DNA of 64,000 nucleotides. Source: a virus. This document shows positions 39,201 to 50,200 of the stretch, one piece after another. Location of the stretch: positions 16,435 through 80,434 of IMG/VR virus record IMGVR_UViG_3300044634_000910. The stretch is one strand, 5' to 3'. Numbering within the stretch: position 1 is the first letter of the stretch; each line of letters starts with the position of its first letter. Below the pieces are notes generated by a model. It ran no database searches, had not been told where the DNA came from, and saw only the letters and a program-made list of their open reading frames with translations. Position numbers and translations under genes: made by a program.

Positions 39201-40564
39201 CCAATAACACTATTTGTATTGTTTGCATTAAAGGCATCATCAAAATCAAAAAGTTCAAGTTTACCAGTAGATGCAAGTAGTTGCCCAACAGGAAGTCCGC
39301 TTGCACCAAGGTCTGATGCGCTTTTATTAACTGAAAAATTTAACACTCTGTCTGAAATGTCTGCCGATAGTCTAGAAGACATTTCAATTAAATCAAATGT
39401 TGAGTCAAACTTATTCATGCTTTCAACTACGATTCTAATTCCAGAAATATATTCAAACTCTTTATATTTTTTAGCAGTACCAGAGTTGTAGTATTTTGGG
39501 GATGTTAAATCAGTTACAAAGTTTGTTAGACTGTCTACAGAACTTTCTTCAAGTTTCCAACCATATGTTGGAGTAAATGTTTTCCATTCAGAGTCGTACC
39601 AAATATGATATGTGCCAAGTTCTCCATCATTTTGTATTACTAAAAACGAATGCCCTTCTTCTGCGGTATCTGGTCTAAGAGTTGCAGAAGGTAGTTCTCC
39701 TTTAAAAATAAATATATCTGAATATAACTTAGGAACTATAAGGCCATAAGAAAGTTCAACGTATCCATCAGACTTAATTATATCTGTTCCATCTTTTCTT
39801 TTGTCTTTGTCTGTAAACGATACAGCGTCTACCCAGTTGTTATTTTTTAAAACCTGAATCTTCCATCTATCTGGAGTTGTTTTATTTGTATCGCCAAAGT
39901 ATGGATCTAAAAATGTACCTGCTGAGTTTGAAAATGTTCCATAATCCAGTTCTCCAACATTGGTTTGCATCTTTACAATAACTCTGTTTGCTGGAACTTG
40001 CTGCTTGTATACAACGAATGGAGCAGCATCTTCTATTCTGTGTCTTCCATTTATAGTTTTATTTGCAACACCATACTCAATTTTATTTTCAGTTCTAAAA
40101 GATGTCCAGTATTTAAATGGATCATTCTTGTCTGGCATATAGTATCTTGGTCTTTTTGCCATATTAATATTTGGGTTGTGTAAGTATCTACCATTTAAAT
40201 ATGTTGCTTTGTTAATTCCAGATCTTGGTCTTTGTGGCTTTAGACAATCTTCTAAAGAGTAAAGCATCTTTAACTTTTCTTTGTATGCTGTCAAAGTTGT
40301 TGGCTCTCCATTATCATCAAAGCCTCCATCAATTTTTACGTCTGCATCAGTTGCCCCAGTGTAATAGTTTCCAGCATCGGAAGGATCAAAGGTGTTTGGA
40401 AGTGCGCTATAAATAGAGCCACTAGTGTTTGGCCTGTATCGGTAGTTTCCAGCAATAGATATATTTGAGGGTATGTTCATATTCCACTCAACTACAACTG
40501 CAGACTGTGTCTTTACAGAAGAACTTGTCTCTAAATGATTTTGTAATTTTTTACCCTGGAACAT
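36281..40564 (-). CDS. Large distal tail protein / receptor-binding candidate
   Basis: 1427 aa from MFQGKKLQNHLETSSS; the ATG is in a TAATG overlap with the upstream tail gene, so the frame to 40597 is not used. Almost entirely beta-rich with many Tyr/Asn/Gly turns, and C-terminal KIMKPRKSIGVKVFANPMIQ..GDIVSVDY, a pattern seen in phage tail-hub/minor tail proteins. The middle (SSRVMFENIYALANNYSQNT) suggests a concanavalin-like jelly roll. Located directly after the tape measure and distal tail genes, the normal place of a tail-associated baseplate protein. Confidence 0.6.
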   Translation of the reverse strand: MFQGKKLQNHLETSSSVKTQSAVVVEWNMNIPSNISIAGNYRYRPNTSGSIYSALPNTFDPSDAGNYYTGATDADVKIDGGFDDNGEPTTLTAYKEKLKMLYSLEDCLKPQRPRSGINKATYLNGRYLHNPNINMAKRPRYYMPDKNDPFKYWTSFRTENKIEYGVANKTINGRHRIEDAAPFVVYKQQVPANRVIVKMQTNVGELDYGTFSNSAGTFLDPYFGDTNKTTPDRWKIQVLKNNNWVDAVSFTDKDKRKDGTDIIKSDGYVELSYGLIVPKLYSDIFIFKGELPSATLRPDTAEEGHSFLVIQNDGELGTYHIWYDSEWKTFTPTYGWKLEESSVDSLTNFVTDLTSPKYYNSGTAKKYKEFEYISGIRIVVESMNKFDSTFDLIEMSSRLSADISDRVLNFSVNKSASDLGASGLPVGQLLASTGKLELFDFDDAFNANNTNSVIGKYVSKNIQVKLYEIIMDVEGVDYYVPIKTMYSDGFPKTSNDSKQVSIDLRDLYFYFESQTAPEILSTNTSVSAAVSLLLDSIGFSNYVFKRVDGESEAIIPYFFIPPEKTVAEILEDIAISTQTAMFFDEYNNFVMMSKNYIMPSLAQRPTDIVLYGSSDSQDSGVVKNERTKTKLANIVEVTSEDNDVYNDGKIVYTTRHIQRSIGSIKQASLVDAEKTWIYKPVLLWEVAGTENTKSANGEIGNQSTYMLSAIPLNSNLSATVPNVSNNVVVNNVMDLGEGVYWITRYNGYFYSNGEIIKYDAVQYNISGTGDVWINNVQEYEKYFSSLPFNGKIYPTGLVRIYSEPNYEEISGIVKLKNGPVAKHGRGQFGTPVTLHTAGLNPYWSDNANVRGCTMDSKYLFKSDQTLPDTRVFAAGLSNTLAQKTTRNGIIKNFLSSKYIAETSINAMLSTQTGTVQSSALVMNGPGFTTTESPIDFISYVYKPLTNKYKHFGTRMRIIGKIENDINRGQTPVGGSTYYTVPGTTPDKNISIVGGSGGLGVMINPETNNGYYFEIIALGANKLNNSEKDNVHNVIFYKLKAATAGTETTSAVPVKLYEGLTNIIVDDGKFTGQYRMAAEEKPTVYDLAVEYQDIGSRRRFFLYLNNNLIATIDDTDPLPIYNNMSLFVRGSSRVMFENIYALANNYSQNTAFQIDAPISSAFGDSEINANDSFMKYAMSGAVQSTYLTGISSAEPPKFSMYFEEFGTIMREAASFNFKYDKAYPALYAKLSPTFNRLKGYAVSGFRAGAYGAEFLIFNSTDTALSLDETSGNYLRIQGITFTQQSSNDLTVDEYFSKNSNLADPQFVANSLVSYPNKIAKDYEDIKLSRMTYGKKDFSLEAPYIQSHDDAENLLAWVIKKIMKPRKSIGVKVFANPMIQLGDIVSVDYTENQIDKVGSKDSRFVVYNIEYSKEKYGPEMTIFLSEVVQ

Positions 40565-41220
40565 TACGCCTCTTCCAGTGTTAAGGCAACATTCCAAAAA
40601 TCAAAGTTCAAACCACTTCTTTTGATAACTGAATAATTAAAGTCTGCAAAAAATACTTCTATTACCTCATTGTATTTGTTTGTATTTTTAAATCTATCAT
40701 CTTCTACAGTTAGTGGATCATTGCTAAAATTAGTATACTTATCATAAGCAAGGTAAACCCAAAAAGATCCTTTATGGTTTTTATACCAGTCAAGTAGTTC
40801 TACACCGCCTGCTCCTCCGTCGCTAGTAAACTCTAGGGGGCTTTGTCTTGTTTCTGTCTTAACCATGTTAGGATTTCCATTAGAATCAAATCCAGGATAA
40901 GTATCGTATGCTCTTGATGGTAGCATGTCCCAGGATACTGATATTTGAAGTTTATCGGCAATATGATAAGATCTCATACGACCATTAATCATTCTCTCCT
41001 TTTTTTCTATTCTGGAAGGATTAAAGGTTATGGGTGACCTGTTATCATCAGATAGTATTATAAACTCGCCAGAAGAGTCTCCAGAGGCTGCTGCTGACCC
41101 TATTTCAACTCCCGAAGGAATATGAAATCCATCAACCTTCGTTCCCTGGTTGTCTGCAAATAGCATTGCCTGTGGTCTTGAATATTTTTTTCTTCCAGAC
41201 ATATATGTGTTAGTTGCCAT
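40564..41220 (-). CDS. Minor tail / distal-tail-like protein
   Basis: 218 aa. Starts MATNTYMSGRKKYSRPQAML and is mostly beta (HIADKLQISVSWDMLPSRAY, GSFWVYLAYDKYTNF, EVIEVFFADFNYSVIKRSGL). First gene after the tape measure, where siphophages encode the distal tail protein that closes the tube. Functional call is by position. Confidence 0.55.
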   Translation of the reverse strand: MATNTYMSGRKKYSRPQAMLFADNQGTKVDGFHIPSGVEIGSAAASGDSSGEFIILSDDNRSPITFNPSRIEKKERMINGRMRSYHIADKLQISVSWDMLPSRAYDTYPGFDSNGNPNMVKTETRQSPLEFTSDGGAGGVELLDWYKNHKGSFWVYLAYDKYTNFSNDPLTVEDDRFKNTNKYNEVIEVFFADFNYSVIKRSGLNFDFWNVALTLEEA

Positions 41221-44200
41221 TATAATCTATTCCCCCTGAGTTTCTGTGAGTCAATACCCTTTATTTGTGTCATCACAACTCTTGCAATTTCATCTGGGTT
41301 TGCATCTGATTTTACATTAACACTAATACTATAATTATACACTGAGTCGCCTACTGATGAGCCATTATTTATTGCCCTCATTGTATCTGCTCCATGAGAC
41401 TGTACAGCATACTTACTCATTACAAATTCTCCAGGGGTAAGCATTGCTGGGATAGTGTCTGTTCCAGAAGCGTATCCGCCTTTAGCGAAGTAACTTGGAA
41501 CTAGTCCACCCTTAGAAAGCATCATCATACTTGCCATTCCACCGCCACCGCCACTGCCAAACCCACCACTTAAAACTTTATCATCGGAACTTACTTGTGA
41601 AGTAGAACCTAAAGAAGGAATGCTTGCAATAGCCTTTGATGCACCGTATAAAGAAAGACCAGTAATACCAGCGACTGTTCCCAGCATAGTTGCAACAGCA
41701 GATTTGCTTGTACCAATTTTTGAAGTTTCTTTTAGATTTGGTTCAACGATAGCAGGAATATCTGTTCTTGGAACCATAACTACTCTACCATCTTTTACTA
41801 CTGCCTGAAGATCTGGGGCATCCACAACCTTTAGGTTCATTCCAGGAATATTTCCAACACCCCAATTTGTGTATGCATCTCCATGTCTATATCCAATATA
41901 ACCAGCCTTAAGTAGTTCTTGCATAAATGGATCAGTTATGTCAGCATTTATACTGCTCATATCTCTTGGCTGAATACCAGTTTTTTTAACATATGCTTCT
42001 TTAAACTTTTTTAATCCTTCTGGATCTATAAATCCTTTGCTAGATAAAACCTTAGCGATTGCACGTGGTTCTAAGTCTATTCCATATTGATAAGACCCAA
42101 ATTGTCCAAAATGCTCTTTAGACATTAGTGGACTAGTTGCACTATACAGTCCTGGACCAAAGGCATTAACTGGTGTTGCTGTTGGATCTGTTTTTGATTT
42201 TAAATATCTTTCTAAAGGAGACGGAAGGTCATCTATAGGCTTTCCATGTCTATGAACGCCCCGCTTCATTGTAATCAAAGCACCTAATCCACCTGGAATT
42301 GAGTCTATGATTGCCTGAGTCTTGTAGTGTTTTACAAATGCCTCTGCATCATCTCCACCTACCTCCCTAGTTAAACGTGCAAGACTTATATTTCTTCCAA
42401 AGTTTGTGTCTGCAAGTCGTTTTGCTATTGGAGCAACTATTGCTTCTTTTAATTTGCCAAGTGTTACCTTAACTGGGTCCATCATATCTTTTCCTATGTT
42501 TTTAAACATATTAGAATATGAAGCATTTGAATATTTTTTACTTTCATCAAACATAGACTTTTGAAGATATGAAAGGTCTTGAATATCTGTTTCATGAAGT
42601 CTTCTAGGATTAATCTTTTTACCTAAATCAGAAACATATGGTACTGCTTTAGATGCTAATGTGCTTCCAAGTTTAGTACTTAAGAATGATTCGTTTATGT
42701 TTGTATCTTTGCCTCCATATTTCCACGCACTTTGTAATGGAATTTGAAGGTTGCTTGCAAACCTTCCAGGAGCAAGAAAGGCACTTTCTAATGCTCTTCC
42801 AATTGGGCCACCATTGCCATATAGAGCACTAGCAATTCTTGACTTAAGAGGAAGAGGACCTGGAACCCAATCGTCATACTTGCCCCATTCTGTGCTATCC
42901 CATTCTCCCTTTCCAGTAGAGGCTGTAGGAATAGTTAGTTTTTCTTCCACTAAACTTGTAGTTGGCGCTGGGGCATCATTTGCTTTACTTGCTACTTTAC
43001 TAAATATATCTATACCGTTTTTACCAAGTGATTCTTTTATTCTTTTAGGAATTACGTTTCCTATCTTATTTATTATTGGCTTTACTGCTTTAAGACCTGG
43101 AAATGGTGCAACCGCTAGAGCAGCATTTAAGTTGTCTTTTATGTCAGACTTCATTGGCTGACCTGCTAACTTAGCAGCAAACATTTGAGGAATACCGCCA
43201 TACTTTGCAATATCCAAAGCAGTTTTTGCTATTGATGGAAGCGCAAAGAAGTTAGCAGTTTTTTCCCATATCTTCTTATCAAATAATGATGTTGCTCTTT
43301 TTTCTTCTTCTTTAGCCTTTGGTTTTGCAGATCCCATAGATGACATTCCTAGACCGTGTGGTGCACTTACTGTTCCACCAGTTGAAAATCTTTGAACATT
43401 TATATCATTTAAGAATCCTTCGCCGTACTGATCAACTGCAGACTTTCTAACTACAAACTCTCCTGGAGTTAACATTGCAGGTACAGTGTCTGTACCCTTT
43501 GGAGTAAATCCTCCATCTGCAAAATACTTAGGAACAACTCCTCCAGAACTTAGTCCTCCCCAATTTCCAAATGATCCAAGCCAAGCATCTGCTGCTGATT
43601 CAGCATCTGCCTTAGCCTCTGCATCCTTAAGTAATTTAAGGGCTCCATCTGCTGCTGCTTTCGCCGCTTTGTCTGCTGCATCTTTTGCCGCTTTGTCTGC
43701 TGCATCTTTTGCCGCTTTGTCTGCTGCATCTTTTGCCGCTTTGTCTGATCCTGTTTTTCCATCATTTCCACCAGATCCACCAAGATTAACTGTAGTAACA
43801 TATCTAGTAATATATTCAGTTATGTTTCTAATTTCATTGATTATCTGATCTGTCTCAACGCTCTTAGGAATTTTATTAATAGTGTCTAAAATTGTAGACC
43901 AAGAGGTTGATGTGTTTGCTGCTGATGTTTCTGCTGCTGCTAAAGCAATCGCATATGATTTTGCTAGTTCATCAACAGCGGTTATCTTGTCGACTGTCTC
44001 TTGCCACTTTTCAAGAGTCATTCCAGTTGTCTCATCAATTGCAACTGCTTCATCTGCAATACTTTGTAGGTATGCTTCTTGAGATGCCAATTCTAAGTCT
44101 TGTGCTTCTAATTTCCTTAGTATCTCTGCTTGAGTTTTTTCTTGTTCTAATAGGCTGGCTTCTTGTGCTTTTAGATTTGCAACTGCTGCTATGTGTGCTG

Positions 44201-47200
44201 CTTCTGCTGCCTTAAGTGCTGCTGCTCTAAGAACCTCTTGTGCTTCAATTTTTTCTTGTTCTAAGGTAATGCTTTCTTGAATTCTCAATATGCTTAGGTT
44301 TAAAGCCTCTATTTCTTTTTCTATTGCAAGTCTAGCAGGGTCTGTTTCTAATCTATATATTTCTTGACTTATAACAAACTGTCTTTCTGAAATCTCATCT
44401 CTAGTCATCTTGCTTTCTGCGCCAGTAAGAGATCCTAGTTCATTAGTTCTGGACAGTTCAAGACCTTGCATAATCATGTCTGCTTGACTATTTGCTGATG
44501 CGGCTCTCATTTCTTGTGCAACTCTTGCTGCTGCTGCAATATCTCCTTGAGAAAGAGCATCAGCCAAACCTAATTGCTGACCTTGAGAGTCAATTATCTG
44601 CTTGTTTAAATCATTTACTTGCTGTAAAGCCTCTACCTGCTTGTCATACTTTTCATTAATATCTTCTGCAGCCTTGTCCATTATTGCAAGGTCGTTGTTA
44701 AGCATTTGGTTTTCTTTGTTAAAGGCTTCTATCTTGTCGATAAACTTTGTTTTTATTTCATCTTCTTTTGCCTTAATACTTTTTTCTATTGACTTAATGT
44801 TATTTTCGTATTTTTTAATTACATCTTCAATTCCCTTTATTGTTTGATCAAACGAATTATTTACAGCGTCTAGTGCCTTTTCTAAATCATTTTGAGCATT
44901 AGCAATTTTATCTTGAATTTCAGACCTGCTTCTTTGAATGCTTTGAAGGTTTGAGGATGCTATATCTATTGTTTTACCAAGAGATGCTCTTTCTTTTCCA
45001 ATGCTGTTTAAACTTGCTCCTGCAGGAATTGTTGGTATTGCAACTCCTGCTGCCTTATATCTTGCTGCTACATTTGCAGTTGCAATTTTTCCAACTTGTT
45101 GTGGGGCTTTGTTTGGATCTCTGTATGCAGATGTTGCACTTTCTAGTTGTGATCTGTTCAAATAAGAATAGACAGTTCTCTTTGAATCCATCACCTTGGT
45201 TGCTGCATCTGCTCCATCACGAATCTGATCTGCAACATTTTTTACTGCAAACTCAAGAGCAATTTTTATATTTGAGTTTGCTTGTATAGCCTTAAGACCA
45301 GCCACGATATCTTTAAGTCTGTCTGCTGCTCCCGCTGCTCCCGACTTGTAGTCTTCCATTGCTGCGATTGCTTCTGCTAGTGATTCTGGATCACCTATAA
45401 TATCTTTTAGGGCTTTTGAAGATACTCCCTGACTTCCTAAAAACTTTATGACATCTGGAATTTGTTTAATATTTTTTTGTTGATTAAGTGCTTCTGATCC
45501 CTTAGCAATTAAGTTGTTAATTTTTTGTCTATTTGTTAACTGCTTGCTTAGTTCAACGTTTGTCTTTAGTTCTTCATCTGTTATCTTTCCAGTAGCAATT
45601 GCTGCTGTTGTATACTCATCCTGAAGAATATTTTCTATTGATACAGCATCATATCCAGCAGCAACCAGTTTGCGTCTTACTGCTTCTTGTTCATTTAGTA
45701 ATAAGATAGACTTGCTTGCATAGGAATTAAACTCTCCAACTACCGCTGCATCAAAGGCCTTATTGTATAGTTCTCCAAGTTCAGAAAGTACAACATCTCC
45801 TGACTTTGCTGTCTTTGGCAATAACTTTTTACTATCGTATGGGTTTAATATTCTTCCCTTGTTTTTCCCAGTCTTAATTTTAGACCCTGCAGTAGTAAAA
45901 TACTTTTTCTGTTCTGTTGGATCTTGTGACATAGCAAAGTCAATAAACTGTCTATTACGTCCTTGAGCATTCATCTGTTGCTCTATTCCTCTAAACTTAT
46001 TCTGGACAGACTTTGAGTTTCCTTCTGCTAGAGCCTTATTTAATTCTTTAATTCCACCTGCTGCATTAATAGCAGCATTTCTAACGTTCTTTAATCTTTC
46101 TAAAATAAATTGAAATGGATCTGCTTTTTTACTTCCTCCACTATCATCATCTAGCAGATCATTTGCTGCTTTTGAAGCAATTTCTTGATCAGTCATTTGC
46201 ATTACTGTGTCTCCAGCAATTTTATCTCTGTATGCCTTGTCGGTTGGACTGTTAGCAATAAGGGATGCTGCATGGGAAGGAATGCCTTGGCTTACCGCTT
46301 TTGCCATATCTCTTGCACGGGCAGCGGAAATGTCACCATCTGTTATGGTTTTATGTATTGCAATATATTGTGCAATAACTGTTCTTATTACTTCTTGAGG
46401 TTGATTTTTCCATCTATCAAAAATAGGTATAAGACCATCCAGGCTTACTCCACCAATTTCTTTTGTTTCAATTAAAACTTGTTTTGTTATTGGTCCCTTT
46501 ACATCGTCAATTGCTTTAAGTGATTTGGTTAAGGCTTCAAGTTTTGCCATAGGATCAATAGAATTGCCATTTTCATCTTTGCTAGAAAAGAATGCATCGA
46601 TGTTGATTTCTTTCCCCTGTAGTTTTTGAACTAGCCCAATTGCGTCAATTAGGTCTGATCTTTCTGCTGGATCTTTTTCAATAATCTTAATGAATATTCT
46701 CTTTGCATCAGACTCGCTTTCGAGAATACTAAGTGCATTTACTAACTCAATTGTTTCTGCAGAATCTTGAGTTATTAGCAAGTCCAATGCTGCATCAAGT
46801 TGGGCCTCATTTTTTTCACCCTTGCCAAACATTGATATAAGAGATGTTCCAACTTCTGGAGTTGCTCCTTCATAGGCAACGAAGGTTTTAATTTTTACTT
46901 CTAGTTCTTCTGACTTTAAATTATTTTTTGCAGAACCAAGAAAAACATCTGCATATGGATCTCCCTCAAATTTTGTTCTTACTTGAGTGTCTACGGAATT
47001 CATAAACGCTTTAGAATAGTAGTCGTCTCCACTAAGTCCAATATTTTTAACCTTCTTATAGTTGGCTACTTGATCATTTAAAAGTTTTTTTGATTCATTT
47101 CTTAAAGAACTTAAGCCATCCTTTTTCTTACCTTCTAAAGCCGCAATCTCATCATCTATTTTTTTCTGTTTTGCTTTATCAGATGTAATCTCTTTTTGTT

Positions 47201-50200
47201 TTCTTAATACCTCAATTTGTGTATCGTAGTATTTAGACAAAGAGTCTTGCTGTGCCTGTGCTAATTCTAATGATGAAACTCCTAGTGCTGCAGTAGTTGC
47301 TGCTGCTTTTTCTCCTGCTGATTCTGTAAATACTGGAGCAAAAAATTTCGCTGGATTCCACCATTGGTAATCTTGTCCAATAGCATCCTGCATACCCTTT
47401 ACAACATCTTCATTAATCTTTCCTTGTTCTCTTACTAGATTAACTCTAACATTTAGTGGGTCAGTCTTAAGGTCTTGTCCTTCTGGTCCAATTAGTTCTA
47501 AAAGGTTTCCACTAATCTGAGATGTCAATGTAGAGTTATTTAATTCTATTCCTATTTGACTTGCTACGCTGTGAGCCTGTTCTGCTGACATAACACCATC
47601 AGAAACATATGCTGCTAACTGTAAAGATATTTGCTTTGCAGATGCAATTCCTCCAGCAGTTAAATTTTTCTTAAATGATTCATATACTGTCTTGCCAACC
47701 TCAGAGGATATGAATGTTTCTCCAAATTGCTCTTTACCTCTTTCAAATCCTGCAGTAAATCTATTGCCAGTACCCTGCTGTCTTTTTCTTTTATATAACT
47801 CGCTGGCTCCAACTTTGTCTGTTATTGCTCCGACTGCAGACATTTGCTCAGTTGTTGCCGTGACTTTATCAACAAATTTTGACTGGCTTTCTGCTGCCTT
47901 CTTTGCCATTTTGTCTAATATGAATAGACCACCACCAACTGTTACAAGTGCTGTTAATGCTAATCCAAAACTAGACATACCAGCAAGCATTGGTGCCATA
48001 CCAGCAACTGCAGATGCACCCATTGCAGCCATACCCGCCCCTTGCTGTCCAGCCATCATAAGACCCATACCAGCAGTTCCAAGGGCCATAGATGCTCCAC
48101 CAGACCATCTACCAACCTTTTCTTGTCGAAGCATTCTTTGCTTCTTGCTGTCAATTGCACGATTCATCCTGTTTGCTTTATCTTGATCTTTAGATGCCTG
48201 AATAATTCTTGTTTGTCTGTCTCTTTCGATTCTGTCTAATCTAGCCTGTTGAGCAGCCTGTTGCTTTGGAAGTTGTTCTGCACGTCGTGCAGCCTTTGCT
48301 GCTGATGCACCTTCCTTTTCTTTTGACTTTATTATATTTTCGTCAGCCTTTAGTTTTCTTCTTAACGTATCCATTAATTGAGTTTCGCTCAAGTTTGGAT
48401 ATTTGGTTGCAATCTTTTTAAGTTCTTGTCTTTGATAAGGAGTTAATTTAACACTTGAATCTCCAGTAGACTTAGAACGCATCGTAAATCCACCCTTACG
48501 GGCTTGGTCTTTAGTAACTACTCTCTTTGTTTGAGTTTCTTCAACAGTTAAGTTATCACTTGTTTTCCCTGTTGATGGCGATGCGCCCATTGGTCTTGAT
48601 TGAGTATTGCCAACAGAAAGTTTATCTGCTGTTCTGTTTTCTAAATCTGCTAAGTATTCTCCTGGTTGTGCTAGAACTGAGCCTGGTCCAAGGCGATATA
48701 TAGTAGGAGTTCCTTGATAGTATCCACCGCCAAGTCTTTCTCTAAGAAGCAGAGAAACTGCCTTAGCCTGTTTTACAGAACCAAGGTCTGGGAAACCCTT
48801 TGGCTTTGCGCCGTTGTTTTCCTTTTTGTATTTTGCTAAATGTTCATCTGCACGAACTTGTGCTTCTGCTGCTGCACGAACTAGTCTTGCTTGGGCTTCA
48901 GTTACAGGGTGTGCTCCTGTTTTCATAAACTCTAAAGCCTTTTTTAATTCTGCTGTTTGTGTTGGATTAAACAACACATTGCCATTTCTAGCATCCCAAT
49001 TCAAAATCTTTGCTAGTCTTGGATTTTCAATTGGCTTCCCTGGCTTGCCTCCTGGGTTTACATAACTATTAATTAATCGCAAATCAAACTTAGCAAAACC
49101 ACTCTTCCATTTTTCTGGACCCAAGCCAGCCTCTCCAGTTTTTGAAAGATGTGACAACTCTGTTCTCAACATGGCATCAATTTGTTTTACAGTATAGCCA
49201 TCTGCAAGCATTTGAGTTCTTAATTTATTTAAAACAACATTCTTTGGATTTTGAACATTTCTTGCTTTATGATCTTTCTCTGCGGCATCTAGGGCCTTGT
49301 ACAAATCACTCTTTGGATCAATATTTGCTCTCCAGCCACCAGATTGAGTTGTTGATGTTAGGTCTTCGTGCAGTCTACCTGGAGTAAATGGTTTATTGCT
49401 AAATGTTTCTTTACCAGGTTTTGGAGCAGCACCCATTCTATACAATATCTGATTTTTTATAGCATCATAAGTTTTTGCAGAAGTTGTTGGGCTTTGGCCT
49501 TTTTCTATAGCCTTGGCCGTGTGAAATGCTCCATCTTTATAAAATAAATTTTTTTCTATAAAGTCTGAATAAACTTTAGACTCTTTAAAGTTTATGGAGC
49601 CATCTGCTTTTGGAGTAACTCCAGATTTTTCTAATAGCGCCATTGCTTTTTTATATTGTGCTGGGTTTGTATTTTTTAATTCTTTTAATGTATTTTCTAT
49701 ATCTTGATTTAATTGTTTAACAAGTTTATCAATTTGTGTTTTTGATTTATCACGCAGAGCAGCCATTTCATATAGCGATTGTTGTTTTTTAGTTTCAGAA
49801 GGCGTTGCGTCTGAATTAACACCCTTTTTTGCTTTTATAACATCCTGTCCAGCACGAGCATGGATTGGCTGGAATTCATCCCATTCTACTTTTGCGCCAG
49901 CCTTAAGTCTTTCAAGCATATTGTTATAAACAATTTTTTCCTCTGGAAGTAAGTCACGATCCCAAGACTTAATAACTTTTTCCACTATAGGAATGCTTCT
50001 ATTAATCTCTCCCTTAATTTCATCGTCATATTGCTTTGGGGTCATCTTTGCTGCGATTGGTGCTGTTGCTAGTGCAAAATCTTTTCTTGCTCCACCCTTA
50101 ACACCAAGGAGATTAACCATTGCCTGCTCTCTAAAACTTGGCATATTTTCAGCGTAGTCTCTAAAACCAGATGCTCTATCAAATACTCCAGCATTGCTTA

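Noticed and set aside
43550-43801. Gln/Lys-rich alternative frame and a CRISPR-like repeat reading of the 24-bp units
   Set aside because: Repeats are direct, contiguous and in frame with the tape measure. No spacers, no leader, no Cas genes.
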